Part shown: in pieces, positions 11,699 to 24,740 of the stretch
Position numbering within the stretch: position 1 is the first letter of the stretch
Layout: each line of letters begins with the position of its first letter
DNA from: Sphagnum compactum
Lineage: Eukaryota; Bryophyta; Sphagnopsida; Sphagnales
DNA length: 64,000 bases
Assembly (NCBI GenBank): GCA_965153455.1
Contig: OZ234499.1
Coordinates: 10,908,271-10,972,270 of the forward strand
Direction of reading: 5' to 3'
The notes under the pieces: generated by a model
Told to the model about the DNA's origin: nothing
Databases searched by the model: none
Seen by the model: only the letters and a program-made list of their open reading frames with translations
Made by a program: the position numbers and the translations under genes

Positions 11699-12547
11699 TG
11701 CTTGTTGCAAATGGTAGTTTGTAGCAACCTTGTTTTCCCTGCAGATCTCAAATGTCATGTCTATTTCTTTGTTGTTATTTTGAATGGTGAATACCTTCCC
11801 GTGACAAAAAATATTTCCTATTCCAAAGACTATAATAAAAAATAGATAATATTCTAACTTTATTTTTAAAAAACAAGAATTAATACATAAAAGTAACAAC
11901 GTTTTATATAAAATTAATATGAATTATTCTGCTGTCGTTTATTACAATTTGAATATAATACAAATCAAGAAGAAACTTTGTTTCCATACAACCTTCAACC
12001 ATTTTCCATTACATAACGACAAATACAATTTTTTCTTATGTTGTTCTCCTTTTCTTTCACACAAGAATGTCACACACAAGCTTTTAATGTTAATGTTTAA
12101 TTTTTTATGAATAATGAAAACTAATGATAAAATCTTTCATTCCTCCCAAAAAATAAACTAGGAACCCAAAAAAATTGTTCACCACACAAAGGTTGAGTCC
12201 TTATCCTTTTAATCTCATTTTAATCCCTTATTCACATCCTAATTAAGGAAAATCCATCCATCCCTTATTCACTTAAACTAATTAACCTAGATGACTTCAC
12301 CCTTTAGTAAATTGAAAAATGGTAAGTAGAATATTTACCATTAGTAAATAAATAATTATTAAGATGCCCTACTAAGTAAATTAGATTAGGATATTATTTC
12401 TAGTAACTAATATTACTTTTATTAAAATTAACTTTTGATTATTTTGCCCCATGAAAGTAGTTCATTGTATGAATGGTATTACTATCAAAAAACCATTTTC
12501 ATGTGATTATTTTGCCATCTGATGGTAACTACCATCTAGTGATGATA
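11699..12547. other. Intergenic, no gene seen
   Basis: Very AT-rich sequence with short chance frames only. No repeat structure or motif recognised. Confidence 0.6.
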
Positions 12548-12550
12548 TTA

Positions 12551-14399
12551 CACTATGACAAAAAAAGGTGTTTTGCAATTGGCCTTGCAACTTAATTTTT
12601 GAGTTGTAAAAAACACTTGTAATTATCTGTATTGATATGTCATGAATGTTAATGGATAAATTGCATGAATTGCAAAGTTGCAACTCATCGTATATATGGT
12701 GCAACTCAATTGCAATTCAATCAAAAAACTCATTTTCAACTACTATGCAATTCCATCACAATTACACCCATGACGTCATGCTTATGTCATTGATTGTCAT
12801 CTATCTATTAAAATATAAAATGTGGCATTATGAATTTTTTTCACATATTTTTGAAATATTGATTTCCATTCATTATGATTGTTAATGATGGTTTGAAATT
12901 ATGACACATGGCACAATAAAAAATTATTACATGTCATATTAATTATATTTTAAAATAAATAAATAAAAATATCTATTCTAGTAGCTAAGTCAATCGTACA
13001 TAACCATAGGTTAGTAGGTCCTAAGACCTTCATACCTACGTATTTACCTAGGATTACGTACTTACTTACCTACATAGGTAAGTAAAAAAATAGAAAAACG
13101 TCCATGAAATTTTATTTTTTATTTTATGTTTTGTCTTTAGGTTAAGTTTTTTTGAACTCATTCCAAAATGCCACTTGTATTTTAATGTGAGAATATGAGA
13201 GAACAAACCTTCTTTATATAATTTGTAACATGCGATTCGAAAACAAAACATATGGATTAAAATTTTAAAATCTTTTAATTGAGTTGTAATTATAACACTT
13301 AAGCACTTAGGGTAGGCCAAATCCAAGGGGAAGGCTCCATTGTTTTTAGTGTCTAAACAAAACTTGAACCCTTCCTATTGATGTTTTTGGGACAATAAAA
13401 ATTGTCAAAAACGATATATAATTGAGAAAGTTATGGCCCCCCAAAATAGACGGGGTCAAAAATTTAAAAAAAAAACCACTGAATGCTACAAAGTTCAGTT
13501 CCCAAACACCTAAAAAAATCCTTATATGTCGTTCTATTGCAATTAGAGTTCAAGTACGACTTGTAAAACCTCAGGTGGTGTTCCTATAAGATTTTAAGTC
13601 ATTTAAAATGAATAATAAATAAAATAGTTATGAGCTTTGAAAGTAGGAAGGGTCCAAAGAGGAAAAAAAAAGGAAAAAAAAATGTTTTGTAAGTTGGAAC
13701 GTTTATTTATCTTTTTGTTATGTTTTCATCATTCCTTTACCTTTACATTTCAAAGATGATTTCTAAAGCTTGAAATAATGCTCCCATAACATTTTAAGTC
13801 ACTCAAAATGAAACACATATGATGAAGATATAAATAACTTATGAGTATGTATCTTTATTAAGTTATAAATAGTTGTATTATAATCATAACACAGTTGAAT
13901 AATAGTACTTTAATAGTGGCATGTTAATGGTTGGGCTAATTATATCAATTGAAATTATAATCGAAAACTAGTTGCAATTTATTCCATAATGGGTGGTGGA
14001 AACGTGGACATGTGGCATGATCTCATGTACATGTACAAATGTACCTAGTTGCAACATAATTATTGCTTTAATGGCACATTTACACCAGTTCTAAAGTAAT
14101 TACCACATGCAATTATAATGCAACTTTTGGAAAAGTCAAACATGGTCAACTACATATGTATATAAGATGTATATAAATTACTGTATATAAGACCCATTTT
14201 CATCTTACTTGCAATTATAATACAACCAATTGATTTTTTGATGTGGTAATTTATTTATTAATACATCGTATTTTTAGGGGGATAATTGCACATTAATTGT
14301 AATGCCCAAGAGATAGTTGCACAATAATTGTATATTAATTATTTTTTGGATTTTAATTGCAGGGTAATGTGGTTTCGATGGACACGATTTCTTACAGTG
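12551..14399. mobile_element. Probable non-autonomous CACTA-like transposon
   Basis: The left end reads CACTATGACAAA (12551) and the right end, on the other strand, reads CACTGTAAGAAA (from 14399), close to the CACTA superfamily terminus. Both ends are packed with TTGCAATT-type words in direct and inverted orientation (about 12573-12760 and 13960-14360), the kind of subterminal repeats that CACTA elements carry. The 3-bp flanks are TTA and CTA, matching at two of three positions. No transposase frame is visible inside, so the element would depend on another copy. Only short terminal similarity is seen, so the boundaries are a proposal. Confidence 0.5.
12980..13085. repeat. TAGGTA/TACCTA-rich patch 2
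   Basis: This short patch has the same words as those at 10940 and 14455, including 'TAGTAGGTC', 'ATACCTACGTATTTACCTAG' and 'CTACATAGGTAAGTA'. It lies inside the proposed CACTA-like element. Confidence 0.7.
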
Positions 14400-14454
14400 C
14401 TATCGTTTTCTAACATCCATGGTGTTTAACCAACATAGGATAATTTTCTACCCT

Positions 14455-14785
14455 TAACATAGGTACCTACTAGTACTTATCTTACATACACATTAGTTAG
14501 GTAGGTAACTATTAGTACGTACCTACCCCACTAGGTACTTAACTATTAGAAGGTACATATTTATTTAATAGGTACCTACCTAGGTAATTATGTACCTTAA
14601 TACCTATTTTGGGTAAGTAGGTAGTAGGTACGTACCTATGTAGGGTACATATTAGTTACTTACTCACCATGGTACAATGTACTACCTACTTTAGCTAGAT
14701 CATGAAACCTATCAAGGCACCTATGAAGTTATTAGGTAGGTTATATGTTATTAGGTAGGTACTCTAGCTAGGTAAGTAGGTTATT
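14455..14785. repeat. TAGGTA/TACCTA-rich patch 3
   Basis: The densest of the three patches, with repeated GGTACCTAC, TAGGTAGGTA, GTACGTACCTA and TATTAGGTAGG on both strands. It starts about 55 bp past the right end of the proposed CACTA-like element. Confidence 0.8.
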
Positions 14786-14839
14786 TAAGTGTTAGAAAAA
14801 AATTCTTTATGATAATATGGTGACAACTTTTATCATGTA

Positions 14840-14910
14840 AAAAAATGTGGTGCAATGGTTAAGGATTTCATTCTTCAATGTGGAGGTGAGGGGGGTTCAA
14901 ATCCTCACAA
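14840..14910 (+). mobile_element. tRNA-like head of a SINE or tRNA pseudogene
   Basis: 'TGGTGCAATGGTTAAGG' at 14848 fits an RNA polymerase III box A, and 'GGTTCAAATCC' at 14894 fits box B. The spacing is about 46 bp, as in tRNA genes and tRNA-derived SINEs. The intervening sequence does not fold into a convincing tRNA, and no tail or target duplication could be identified. Confidence 0.45.
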
Positions 14911-14934
14911 TTGCAACCTAGTATTATAAGGTTA

Positions 14935-15120
14935 ATTAGGCTATGCTAAATTGTTAGCTTAACATAACTACCTAGCCTAGTTTAGGTTGTTAGCTAGATA
15001 GAAACCTACATTCCTAGGTAGGTTAGGGCTTACATTTTTAACATGTAGGCTAACTTTTGAACTTAGTAGACTTTAGGCTTACCTAGCCTAGGTTAGTAGG
15101 CTTGGAGAATAACCTACTAG
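14935..15120. repeat. CCTAG/TTAGC-rich simple-sequence patch
   Basis: Recurring CCTAGCCTAG, TTAGCTAG and TAGGTTAG words in both orientations make a low-complexity, palindrome-rich stretch similar in style to the TAGGTA patches. Confidence 0.55.
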
Positions 15121-16050
15121 CCATGTTTTCATAGCTATAATCGCAATTGTTATAGTTGTATAAGACATGTTTTTCATGAATATTGTTGTAAAAAACATTT
15201 AAAAATATAATGTGTCCTCTTTGACTACATAGTCATGTGGTCATAGATGTCTTGAACGACTAGCAACGCAATCATAGATGGAGTCATGAAAGACACATTC
15301 TGGCCTTGTGTTTGCAAACTTAATATAAACATATTTCATATTTTTACACACTTTTTAATATGTTTTGCCATATTAACATGTTTTGAAAAAAACATGACCA
15401 AAATAAGTTCTTCGAAAACTTTCCTCCAAACAAAGAGCTTTGTAATTCACAATTGATTACAATGCACTTGTCGTTGCATTGACATTAAACCTTTTATCTT
15501 TCACATATTTCCTTAAACCATACTTCAACAAATTTTTGAAAACTCCAAGCTATGTCAACTTATCTTGTGAGCATATTCATGGTTAGGGTACCACTTTTTG
15601 GACACATGACTTGAGGACTTCATTTTTGCTATCAATTAAATACAAAATCTACATGGAATCAATTTGAGTGTGAATATTTGGATAATTCCTATTCTGGTGG
15701 TGTTCTTTCACATGTGTATGTAATAATGCATCAATATTTTGATAAAATAAAAAATGGGTACATACTTTTTTATAGACAACTTGATATGTTTTCTTGCAAG
15801 ATTATTAATTTTACATGTGATGTGCATTTGGGGCCACAAATTTGAAGTATAGAGAATAAAAATAATCAACCAAATGGAAAAAAATAGTCCTTTCCTTGCA
15901 AAACTTTTGGAATGAATTATGTAATTTTCAAATTTCTCATACCAGGTATGATCTAATAAAATGCATTTAATGAACATTGCCAAACATGGATATAATCATT
16001 TTTTATTCATGAAACAAAATTGAAGTCAATTACGCCATTTAATGAATTCC
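15121..16050. other. Intergenic, no gene seen
   Basis: AT-rich, with only short chance frames and no recognised motif or repeat. Confidence 0.55.
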
Positions 16051-16054
16051 TTTT

Positions 16055-16556
16055 GATTGCTTTAAGATGAAAATTATAGTTAAGATAAGGACTCAAAATA
16101 TTTAAAATGATTCAAATAGACATTTATATTGTATGTAATTTATTCTTAGATTTTTTATTAGTTTAACATGACATCATTCTAATTATAGGCATACAACAAT
16201 GAACATAATTATAAGGAAATGAATATTATAAAAATCCAAATAGTCTTTTGTAGTTCATTTTTTGTTAAATAATTGTTTTGGGTACCTCAATTATGAATAT
16301 GCCCTTTTAATTCCTTTATTAAGATTAAAATTGTAATTAAAACAAGGATCAAACTATTTAAAATGATTCAAGAGGACATTTATATCCAATCTATTTTTAG
16401 ATTTTATACTATTTTAACATGACATCATTCTAGTTATAAGCATACAACAATTCACTATAATTATAAAGAAATTAGTATTATAAACATCCAAAATGATCCT
16501 TTGTAATCCTTTTTTCAATAGACAATCCTTTTGGGTACCCTAATTGCGAATATGCC
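16055..16556 (+). repeat. Tandem duplication, ~256-bp unit
   Basis: The two halves align throughout: 'TTTAAAATGATTCAA' at 16101 and 16357, 'TTTAACATGACATCATTCTA', 'CATACAACAAT', 'TTTGGGTACC' and 'GAATATGCC'. The offset is 256 bp. AT-rich and non-coding. Confidence 0.85.
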
Positions 16557-18175
16557 TATATAGATTGAATAGCTTTAAATAGTTCAATAATGACATCTTT
16601 GATAACCAACCATTTCCCGAAAAGTTAGTGATCAAAACAAACACATCATATGCCTTTTTGAACATTTGGATATTAAAGTTGGTAATTGCATAATCATATT
16701 TTGCCAATGCTAGAAAAACATAAAGTTGATTAGGTTTTTCCACCAACCCTAATAATATTTCTTGTGAAAGTTGCCTTCTAAAAAAGAAATTAATTATTGG
16801 ACATAATTCACAAATGTAAAGCCAAATGTTTAAGCTAAATAGTCCACAAATTGGATTAGCAAATTGTTTTTTAGAAGCAAAAGAGCAAGATCAAAGATTC
16901 TGACCACCATTTTGCACTTGCATGGTGCTTGGAGTAAATTTTGCATGAAAACATTTAATAATTGTCACCTAAAAGATATTACATTAGATTAAATTAAAGA
17001 TCATAATCGTTTTTTGAAATTGCACAATGTTAACATATGTATTTCCATTTTATGCATTCAAATCTTTAATTATTTGAGATAAAATGAATGTAAAACTTTT
17101 AGTTATTTCAAATTTCTAGCAATTGGTCCTATGGAAAAAAAAAGGAAATAAAGAATTTAATATTTCTCTCAATGTGAGTTGGGTATTTGAAAATTTGTTG
17201 TGCAATTGAAGAAGGTGGGCTCAAATGCTTTCATCCACGACCTTGTTAAAGATTGAGTAATAAAGTTAGGTTTTCAAGAATTGATATCTTTTGGAGGTTG
17301 TTACCACAATTTTGATTATTGCCAAATTTGTGCAATTGCCTCCATTGTATGCTTCAAGAAGTTGTTCACATTATCTTTTGAATCTATTACCCTTTGTATG
17401 AACATTAAGATGTTTTTAAATTCTCCTTTTCCATCTTCGATTAATAATTATTTTCCACATGCGTTTTCTCTTCCCCTAATAACAAGGGTGGCACAAGCCG
17501 AAGTTCAAACTCCCACATATGCAATCTATGTGGAAGCACAACTATGTTTAAAAGGGAGGTCAAGGATATGACTATTGTGGACTCACCTTTTTCAAAACCC
17601 TTTTAGGATTTTGATTATATGTTAAAAATTTCCACCTTCACATACATGATTTTTTGCAAAAGATGTTCAATGTGTAATTCTATATGCTAGTATTTCACTC
17701 TCAATGTGATTATGGTCAAAATTGTTCAATTAGTTAACAAAATGCAATGCAAACAAGCAATTAGTTTGGATCATTTATTGTTTTCCCTTTATCAAAAGCT
17801 TGTTATTTTGTGTGTGTGGGGAGGGGGGCGGTGAAGGGGGGACTTTTAAGGGTTTTTTTTTGGGGTGATATGGGGTATTTGTATTTTTTTTTCAAGGATT
17901 TAGGTTTAGGGTTTCAAGGTTTGAATGGAGTAGGCACAAATTTTCAGCATGACCTTAGACATCATAAAACACAAGGTATTCCCGAAGTTTTATGCATATT
18001 TCAAGAATCTTTTAAAAAAACATGGTGGTTTAAAAGTGTGAGTGTGGTTTTTGATTGAATGTTTGCACCTTAGTCCTAAAATTGCTAGTTGATATTACAT
18101 TATTGGAATACAAGTTATTATTACAATATTTGAATCTCTAATTATTATTACATTACATCAATTGTTAGTTATTAA
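16557..18175. other. Intergenic, no gene seen
   Basis: No supported gene. Single telomere-like words (TTTAGGG) at about 17900 are isolated and not an array. Confidence 0.55.
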
Positions 18176-18178
18176 GTT

Positions 18179-18293
18179 CACTATGCCAAAAATGGCATTT
18201 AATTATGACCAATCCTTTTTAATTAGATTAGTTGCTTGTGTCATTAGTAATCAAATCAGGCCCATTGTTTAATGTGCCATTTTTGGTATAATG
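18179..18293. mobile_element. CACTA-type MITE, 115 bp, with GTT target duplication
   Basis: The left end is 'CACTATGCCAAAAATGGCA'; the reverse complement of the right end is 'CATTATACCAAAAATGGCA'. The two 19-bp terminal inverted repeats differ at two positions. The element is flanked on both sides by GTT (18176-18178 and 18294-18296), the 3-bp duplication expected of the CACTA superfamily. It has no coding capacity. Confidence 0.8.
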
Positions 18294-18296
18294 GTT

Positions 18297-20890
18297 AGTA
18301 CATTAGTCTTGGAATTTAGTGGAGCTATTACATTAATGTGGTTTGGTTTAAGGGTTAAAGTTTTTATGTTAGGGTTCTAGGTTTAGGGTTAAATAGGCTT
18401 TAAGCTCAAGGTTTGATGAAATGGGCTTAAATATTCAACATTATTTGAAACATGATAAGGCAAGGTACTCTCAATATTTTATGCATTTTGGACTTTGGAC
18501 TGGTTAAAAAGTAGTGAAATCATTAGTCTATTGAACGAGGACTAACGACCTGCACCCACCTTGCACCCATAAACCTGAATAGATGCAGTTCACAGAGTGA
18601 AAGACTATTTAACTCTAACCACTTGGGCCAATGATTGTAGTTGGCCGATGAAAAACAATCATTTATTGTTGACAAACAATCATTTCCTAACACTCGTGGT
18701 CATGTACACTTTCCGGGGTCACAAGCAGTTTGATAGTGTTTTGCTGCAAATCTTCATCCAAAAAGTAGTGTACAAGGGCATTCTTTTGCTGCTGTTGGGC
18801 ATGCTCTTAGAATGCCCTTAATCACAAATTGAACAGAGAACCACTTGCAAAGGAGTTCACGCATATGAGGCACATTTGTTTACATGACCTTAACCCCTAA
18901 ATGTCAAGGAAGCCCAGATCTACACTAAATAGGGGACCAAATTGGTCCGCCCGATGATTAAGTTTAAACTATGAACTCAACACAAAACTACTTGCAAGGT
19001 GGTCATGAATCTTAAGACACATTATAACATGACCTTAATCATGAATTGAACATACAGCCTCTTGCAATGTGATCATGCATTGGGCCCACTAGGCTCTCAA
19101 CAACTTTAAGGTCAATGCAAATAGTAATTCTAAGCTCAATTGGTTTAGAAAAAATATATTAGGGTTGTGCAATTTCTTCCATCTTCCACATGAGGAGATA
19201 AGATTTTTTTTTTTGTCAACATTACTTGTTGAAACTAAAGCACCTAGCTAGCTAGAGGTGCATGCTTCTTTCTTTGTTGAAAAAGAAGGACATTGATCCT
19301 TAAAGATTTGAAAACTAAGACATTTTATATAAGATTGTATAAGAAACAACCGACATTGAATCAAAGCACAAACACAAATTGAATAAACAGAAACAAGAAG
19401 TCCAAGCCAATTCACAAATTGAATGACAACCAATCAAGTTCAAAAAAAGTAACAACTAAGTTGGAAGCTTGGCTTGTTGTGAAAGAATGCCTCTCATCCA
19501 ATGTTTTTTTTGATAATTTTTTTGTCACAAAAGTGGACAATTGTTCTGTTGAGAAAACACATTTTACAGTTAGAAAACACATTTTTCAAGTTTTTATAAA
19601 AACAATTTTCTCAAAATAGCAAAACTTCACCACAATAAAAAAAAAATTTGTTGAAGAAATCTTATTTGTTGAAGCCATTTCATTACTTTAGATTGTTGCA
19701 AAAAGTCCGACAAACCAAAAGTGTGAAACGTGCAATACTTAACTAACTTTTACCCTATGGAGGCCACTCTAATGCCCCCCTAGTGTGATGTGTGAACCCA
19801 TTGCTCTAACAACAACATGTAATATATTTTGAGTGTTTGGTTTGAAGCTCATAAGATGGTCGGGCTTTTAGTATGCATGTTGTGGTAAATATTGGCTAGA
19901 TGCAACAAAATATGCTTGCCCGACAAAGCACAAGCCCAACCCCAACCATTTTTTAACCTTGATTCCCAACCAAACTATACTCAGGACTTTGGGTTAAATC
20001 CTGACCCAACCATGGTTGAGTCCTTGTGTAACTGCAGTAAGGAATGACATAAAACGTGGCTCTTGCACCCCCCCCCATCAAGGCATTCATCAAACCAATT
20101 GGGAGAATTTTAATTCCCTTTGGTGTCAAGTGCCTTAGTTAGTCTCAACTATAAAGTGTGCCTTATTAAATGTTGGACTTGGGGAGCCCAATGGGCTTAT
20201 TGATTATACAAATGGGGGGGACTCCTTTGCAACATTTTGTGTGTGATAAAAGGGGTGTGATAAAAGGGGGGTGTGTTGTAAGTATAAGCAAAGGGGTGGT
20301 GTGTTCTTGATGAGTCATGACCCACTATTACCTATCTATCATTTATGGTGGGTCCTCTATTGATGGGTAGTCAGAAATATTAACTAGGAAAAATATTTAA
20401 TATTTAATATTTATTTATTTAAATTAATTGCTTGCCTTTTAGAGCCCATATAAGAATTGCCTATCTAAAACTACTAGTTTACAAATTTTCTAACGTGCAA
20501 CCATCTTTTAGTTACCATAAAAGAAAGCATACCCAACTAACTACCTAGTAAGTTATTCAGTTGGATGTAACTCACTCCATTACTAGCTAGGGTCCTCTTT
20601 GGATGAAACTTCTAAGCTTTCATCAACTATTTTTTTTTTCTCTTCACTGAGAATATATATTATTCATTTATTTAATTCCTTCCAAGATGTTACATTCAGG
20701 ATTTGATTTTTTTTGGGGTGAAGTGAAGTTTTGCACCATGGTGACAAAAAAAACTTGGAAAAAAATTCACAAACATAGGTAAGAAATTGAACTTTCTTTC
20801 CCAAAAAAATCACTCCATTCATCCACATACATGATTTCCATTGTAAAAATCTTTCCTTTCTAGATGTGTGTGCTAGAGTGCAAATCATAG
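18297..20890. other. Intergenic, no gene seen
   Basis: AT-rich DNA without a supported gene. A few telomere-like words near 18380 and a short G-rich duplicated phrase (GTGATAAAAGGGG, about 20244-20270) are the only local structure. Confidence 0.5.
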
Positions 20891-22419
20891 CCCACTGAAT
20901 GCAAACTTGGGCCCACACGGTTTTGGGTGTGTGTTTTTCAAAACAAAAATATAAGGGGGAAAAAACCAACTTGCCAAGCCTACCTAACTTAGAGCTTCAA
21001 GGCTTTCAATCCTCATGGACCCTACCCTTCTTCGCAAGGCTCCTTGCTCCTTTAATCATTTTGCTGTCATGTTTGTTGGCTTGTAATTTCTTACCTACAT
21101 TCTCGCCTAATGGCTACCATGGTCAATGTAGTAATTGTAGTAATTGTAGAAGGGTAACCCAAGAAAAAGAAAGGGGGGGAAAACCACCCCATTGTGTATT
21201 ATGAAATGGATACAAAAGTCAGAATTTAAAATCCAAAAAAAGGGGCATTTTCTTAATATGTTGTGATCTTGAGAAGATGGGTTTTGAGTGTCTTAAAGTA
21301 TTGATTATGTTATTATCCATTTGCACAAAATGATTATTTCCCGAGTAGACTAGACCTAACCACATGGAAATCGGCTTCCACATTGGTTACTATTGAGAGC
21401 CTTCCTTCCTCTGGAACACTTTACATTGTTCACTAAACTTGTTTCAAGTCCAATCTTAACCATTGATGGTGCATCTAAGTTACCAAAGTTGAACACATGT
21501 TTTTTTTTTCCCAAGCACGTCGTAGTGCAACCCTAAGGCTTTGTTTTGAATTTTGAGCATTCGAACATTGCAATCATCTAGAATGGATATACTCATTAGT
21601 AATGTTGACCATGTGGCAAAAACAATAAACTTGACATTATTAAGCTGTGCAAAGCAAGTGTGATTGATAACATCAACTTTTCCTTGGTTACATGGTTACA
21701 ATATTGCCTCCATTTGATTTTGCAAACTCACGTATTCCGAAACTACTTTCATTGTGGGGTACTGTAATTGGAACAAAATGGGATGTGATGCGTCACTTTA
21801 TTATGCGCCTTGCAACACTATACAAAGGAAAGTTGTACAATGACGTCCAAGTTATTAACCCTAATTCCCGTGTTTATACCTAGAACAATGTTTCACATCC
21901 TTCTTGGTGTAAATTAATGCACAATTTGGAATTCTAAACCTATTTTGTAGTGTTCAAGGCACTTTTTGTTGTCAAAAGGAAATTAACCTCAAAGCAAAGA
22001 ATTTGTAAGCCTAAAAATGTTCAACAGGAAAACTATTTAATCGAAGGTTAAAACATATTGATTGTGTCATGCACTGATTTGTGTAAAACATTGTTGACTA
22101 AAAGTTTGGGAAAGAATTAAACTTGGTAATGTTGTCCATTGCATTGGGCAAAAAAGCTTTCACATTAGATAAAGTAGGTTTGACTACAAGCTTCTTTGCC
22201 TCACCATAAGTAACTTACCTTTCTTTTCATGGGGGAAACAAGGTGAAAACAAGCTTAGATATATTACATCAATCACAAAATCTAAGCAACTTTGCAAACT
22301 ATGATTCACTTTCATATTGTTTTCCTTTAATTGCACATATTTGACTAACAATGCCACATCAATTTTTTTGTTCACTTGGGCATTGAACAATATCCAAAAC
22401 CTATTGAAACCGAGGCATC

Positions 22420-22735
22420 AAAAAGTTACTAGATTTTATCATCTTTCATATAATCTTTAACATGTGGGTTAACCTCAAGAAAATGTGATGTAATCAATAA
22501 TTGCTGATTAACAAACTTCTCTTGCACAAACAATCACCGTGCAATAATATAAAATGGCCCAATTTGATATGTAATACAAAACTTGGAAAGGCCACGCACA
22601 ACAAGTATCCTTCCTATTGAGTCATGTAGGTTGTCATCTAATGAACATTTTTGTGCCCTTATAGAAATGAAAATAGTTTCGACACACAAAACAATGGGGA
22701 AAGGTGTTTAAAATGTATATTTCTGGAACTAATGT
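22420..22735 (-). pseudogene. Decayed coding fragment, family not recognised
   Basis: Read on the minus strand, about 100 codons are protein-like with few stops. The stretch runs from 'ILVVRGLSKFCITYQIGPFY' through 'NQQLLITSHFLEVNPHVKDY', then two adjacent stop codons and 'LFDASVSIGFGYCSMP'. Codon composition and continuity look like former coding sequence. I do not recognise the family, and neighbouring frames on both sides are broken. It could be a gene fragment, a captured exon or part of an old transposon. Confidence 0.35.
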
Positions 22736-24344
22736 TGACAAGTATATATTATTGCTAAAATAGCTTAGCTTGTTCCGTCCAAACCTTTAATTTTGAGTTT
22801 CATATATGATGTTCTTACAACCTATGAAACTTTCTTTTGTGAAAGGTAAAGGGAGATGTGAAAACTTTAGGGTTAATGATCTCTTACATGTATTTTCAAT
22901 ATTGTTTGCATCTGCATAAATTGCTTCCATTGACAAAGTAATTCGCACTCAATATTGTCGAAGGTTATTTTGGTCCTTAGTTCAACTACTTACCTTTACA
23001 TGCACTCTCTCTACCAACTCCAAGTCTAACAAAGATGAGGCCAAAATAAAATTCATGAATTTTGTGTATAAACACTATAAACATAACCAATTCAATTTTT
23101 TTATAAAAATGGAACATACTCTCTCATAATTGTGATAAAGGGTGATGTTGCAACTAATAACAAGTTCACTTGAATAGGGCTATAGCGTGAACGTTTAGAC
23201 ACAAACCATACTAAACCTATTGGGATTGGGGGACCAATTTAATCCCCAAGTAATTTCCTTTTCAAAGGTTCCCATGGATTTTACTTTTGGTTTTACAAAA
23301 GTTTGATCTTCACATATGCCCTCTTGACACCTTAAATGTTGGGGGGTCTACGTCCCGCTTCTGATGCATGCCATCGTGCATCCCATTTAACTTGAACCAT
23401 TGAACAAGGTGATGTCTACAAAGAATTTACAATGTATCTTTGTGTCCACATGACATGTGCAAAGGTTGTATGTGTTTCCTTGTGACTTTCTAAGTGGAAT
23501 CAAGAAGTAGACTATGTGTTTTTATCATCTAATAAAAATTAGTTTTGAGGCAAATATAAAATTATAAGAATCTTTGGTCATTTACATCTAACACTGTAGT
23601 TTATGGTAAATGTGTGGATTAATTAGGACAAATAAAACGTATGTTAGATATGAATTCCAAAGGTATTCACCACAAACCAAAAATGGTGTTGGTGTTGAGG
23701 TTGGTGATGTCCCAAGAGATCATAAAAACTTGCATCATAAACACACATAAAAGTTTTATCATAGAAAGGAGGGAAAACCAACCAATTTAATGTGCTTTTT
23801 AATTTTGGATAGTTTACTTTTGTGCTCAAGAGTTGCCAATTACCTTGTAGTGACCTCCGCAAGCTACTAAGAGGTGATTGGCAAGTCTTGAGAGGCAATT
23901 AACAAGTGCACCTAACTTCACGGAATTAGCTAGCTTACGGTCTTCTATAAGTATATCATCTAAATTATCTGTTGCAATTGATCCACCTAACCATTTCATG
24001 CATTCAGCTGCATATAACTTGTTTGGAGAAATGGCTCCCTTTTGCCATCCCTTCTTGTAGATTTGCCGAAAATTACTCCGTCTTCAACGCTGTTTTCAAT
24101 AGTTGATCTTGTGTCTCCTTGCATGCAAATTTATGGTACCCATTTGTTTATTCAACCTTCCAAACAAGTAGTTCCACTTGATTAAATGTGGTGAAACTTG
24201 GCTCATCATTACCAATCAATCGGAACCGCAAAACTTAAAGCTTCCAATTGGTGGAGAGCTTTGAATATTTCACAAGTGGTGCTCTAGCTGATTGTAAATT
24301 TTTTAAAAAAAAGGTGCAGTTGACATTTCAATTTTTCAATTTTC

Positions 24345-24740
24345 TACGTCACAAATGCACATGATATTTCTTCAAATATCCCATTATTTGATACGATTCG
24401 CAACCTCCATTAGCAAAATCACATATGGCAAACATTATTGCAAATCGATCAGAATTTCCAAAGTTTCACAAATGAGCAAACTCCCCTCTTTAGAACAACT
24501 CACTCTGGCAGGACTTAAGTGGTGGCATTGTGTATGCAATGCCACCACTTACAAGTATGTTAATGGTTTCCAAAGACCAATCTTTTTCCGGAGGTTGAAA
24601 AAAACTAATTTGTGTAAAGAGAGAGGTGGCGCTGGTGGACACTAATTAGCTTTGGTTTTTGCATATGCTAGATACCAAGTGAGAAGCTAGAGTCTTTAAA
24701 TCTTAAGAAATTTTTGTAGAGGTTGGGATTTGAATATAAT
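24345..24740 (+). pseudogene. Possible leucine-rich-repeat fragment (NB-LRR-like)
   Basis: An open stretch contains 'SKLPSLEQLTLAGLKWW', which follows the L-x-x-L-x-L-x-x-L spacing of plant disease-resistance LRRs. It is followed by a basic segment 'FFRRLKKTNLCKE', after which the frame breaks. Weak similar fragments may precede it (about 23880-24060, and 'LPSLPNLELQGF' near 20970). No nucleotide-binding domain is visible, so any gene here is a remnant. This is a tentative reading. Confidence 0.3.

Noticed and set aside
14840-14910. Functional tRNA gene
   Set aside because: Box A and box B match, but a proper cloverleaf with an anticodon arm and acceptor pairing could not be drawn, so it is listed as a SINE or tRNA remnant only.
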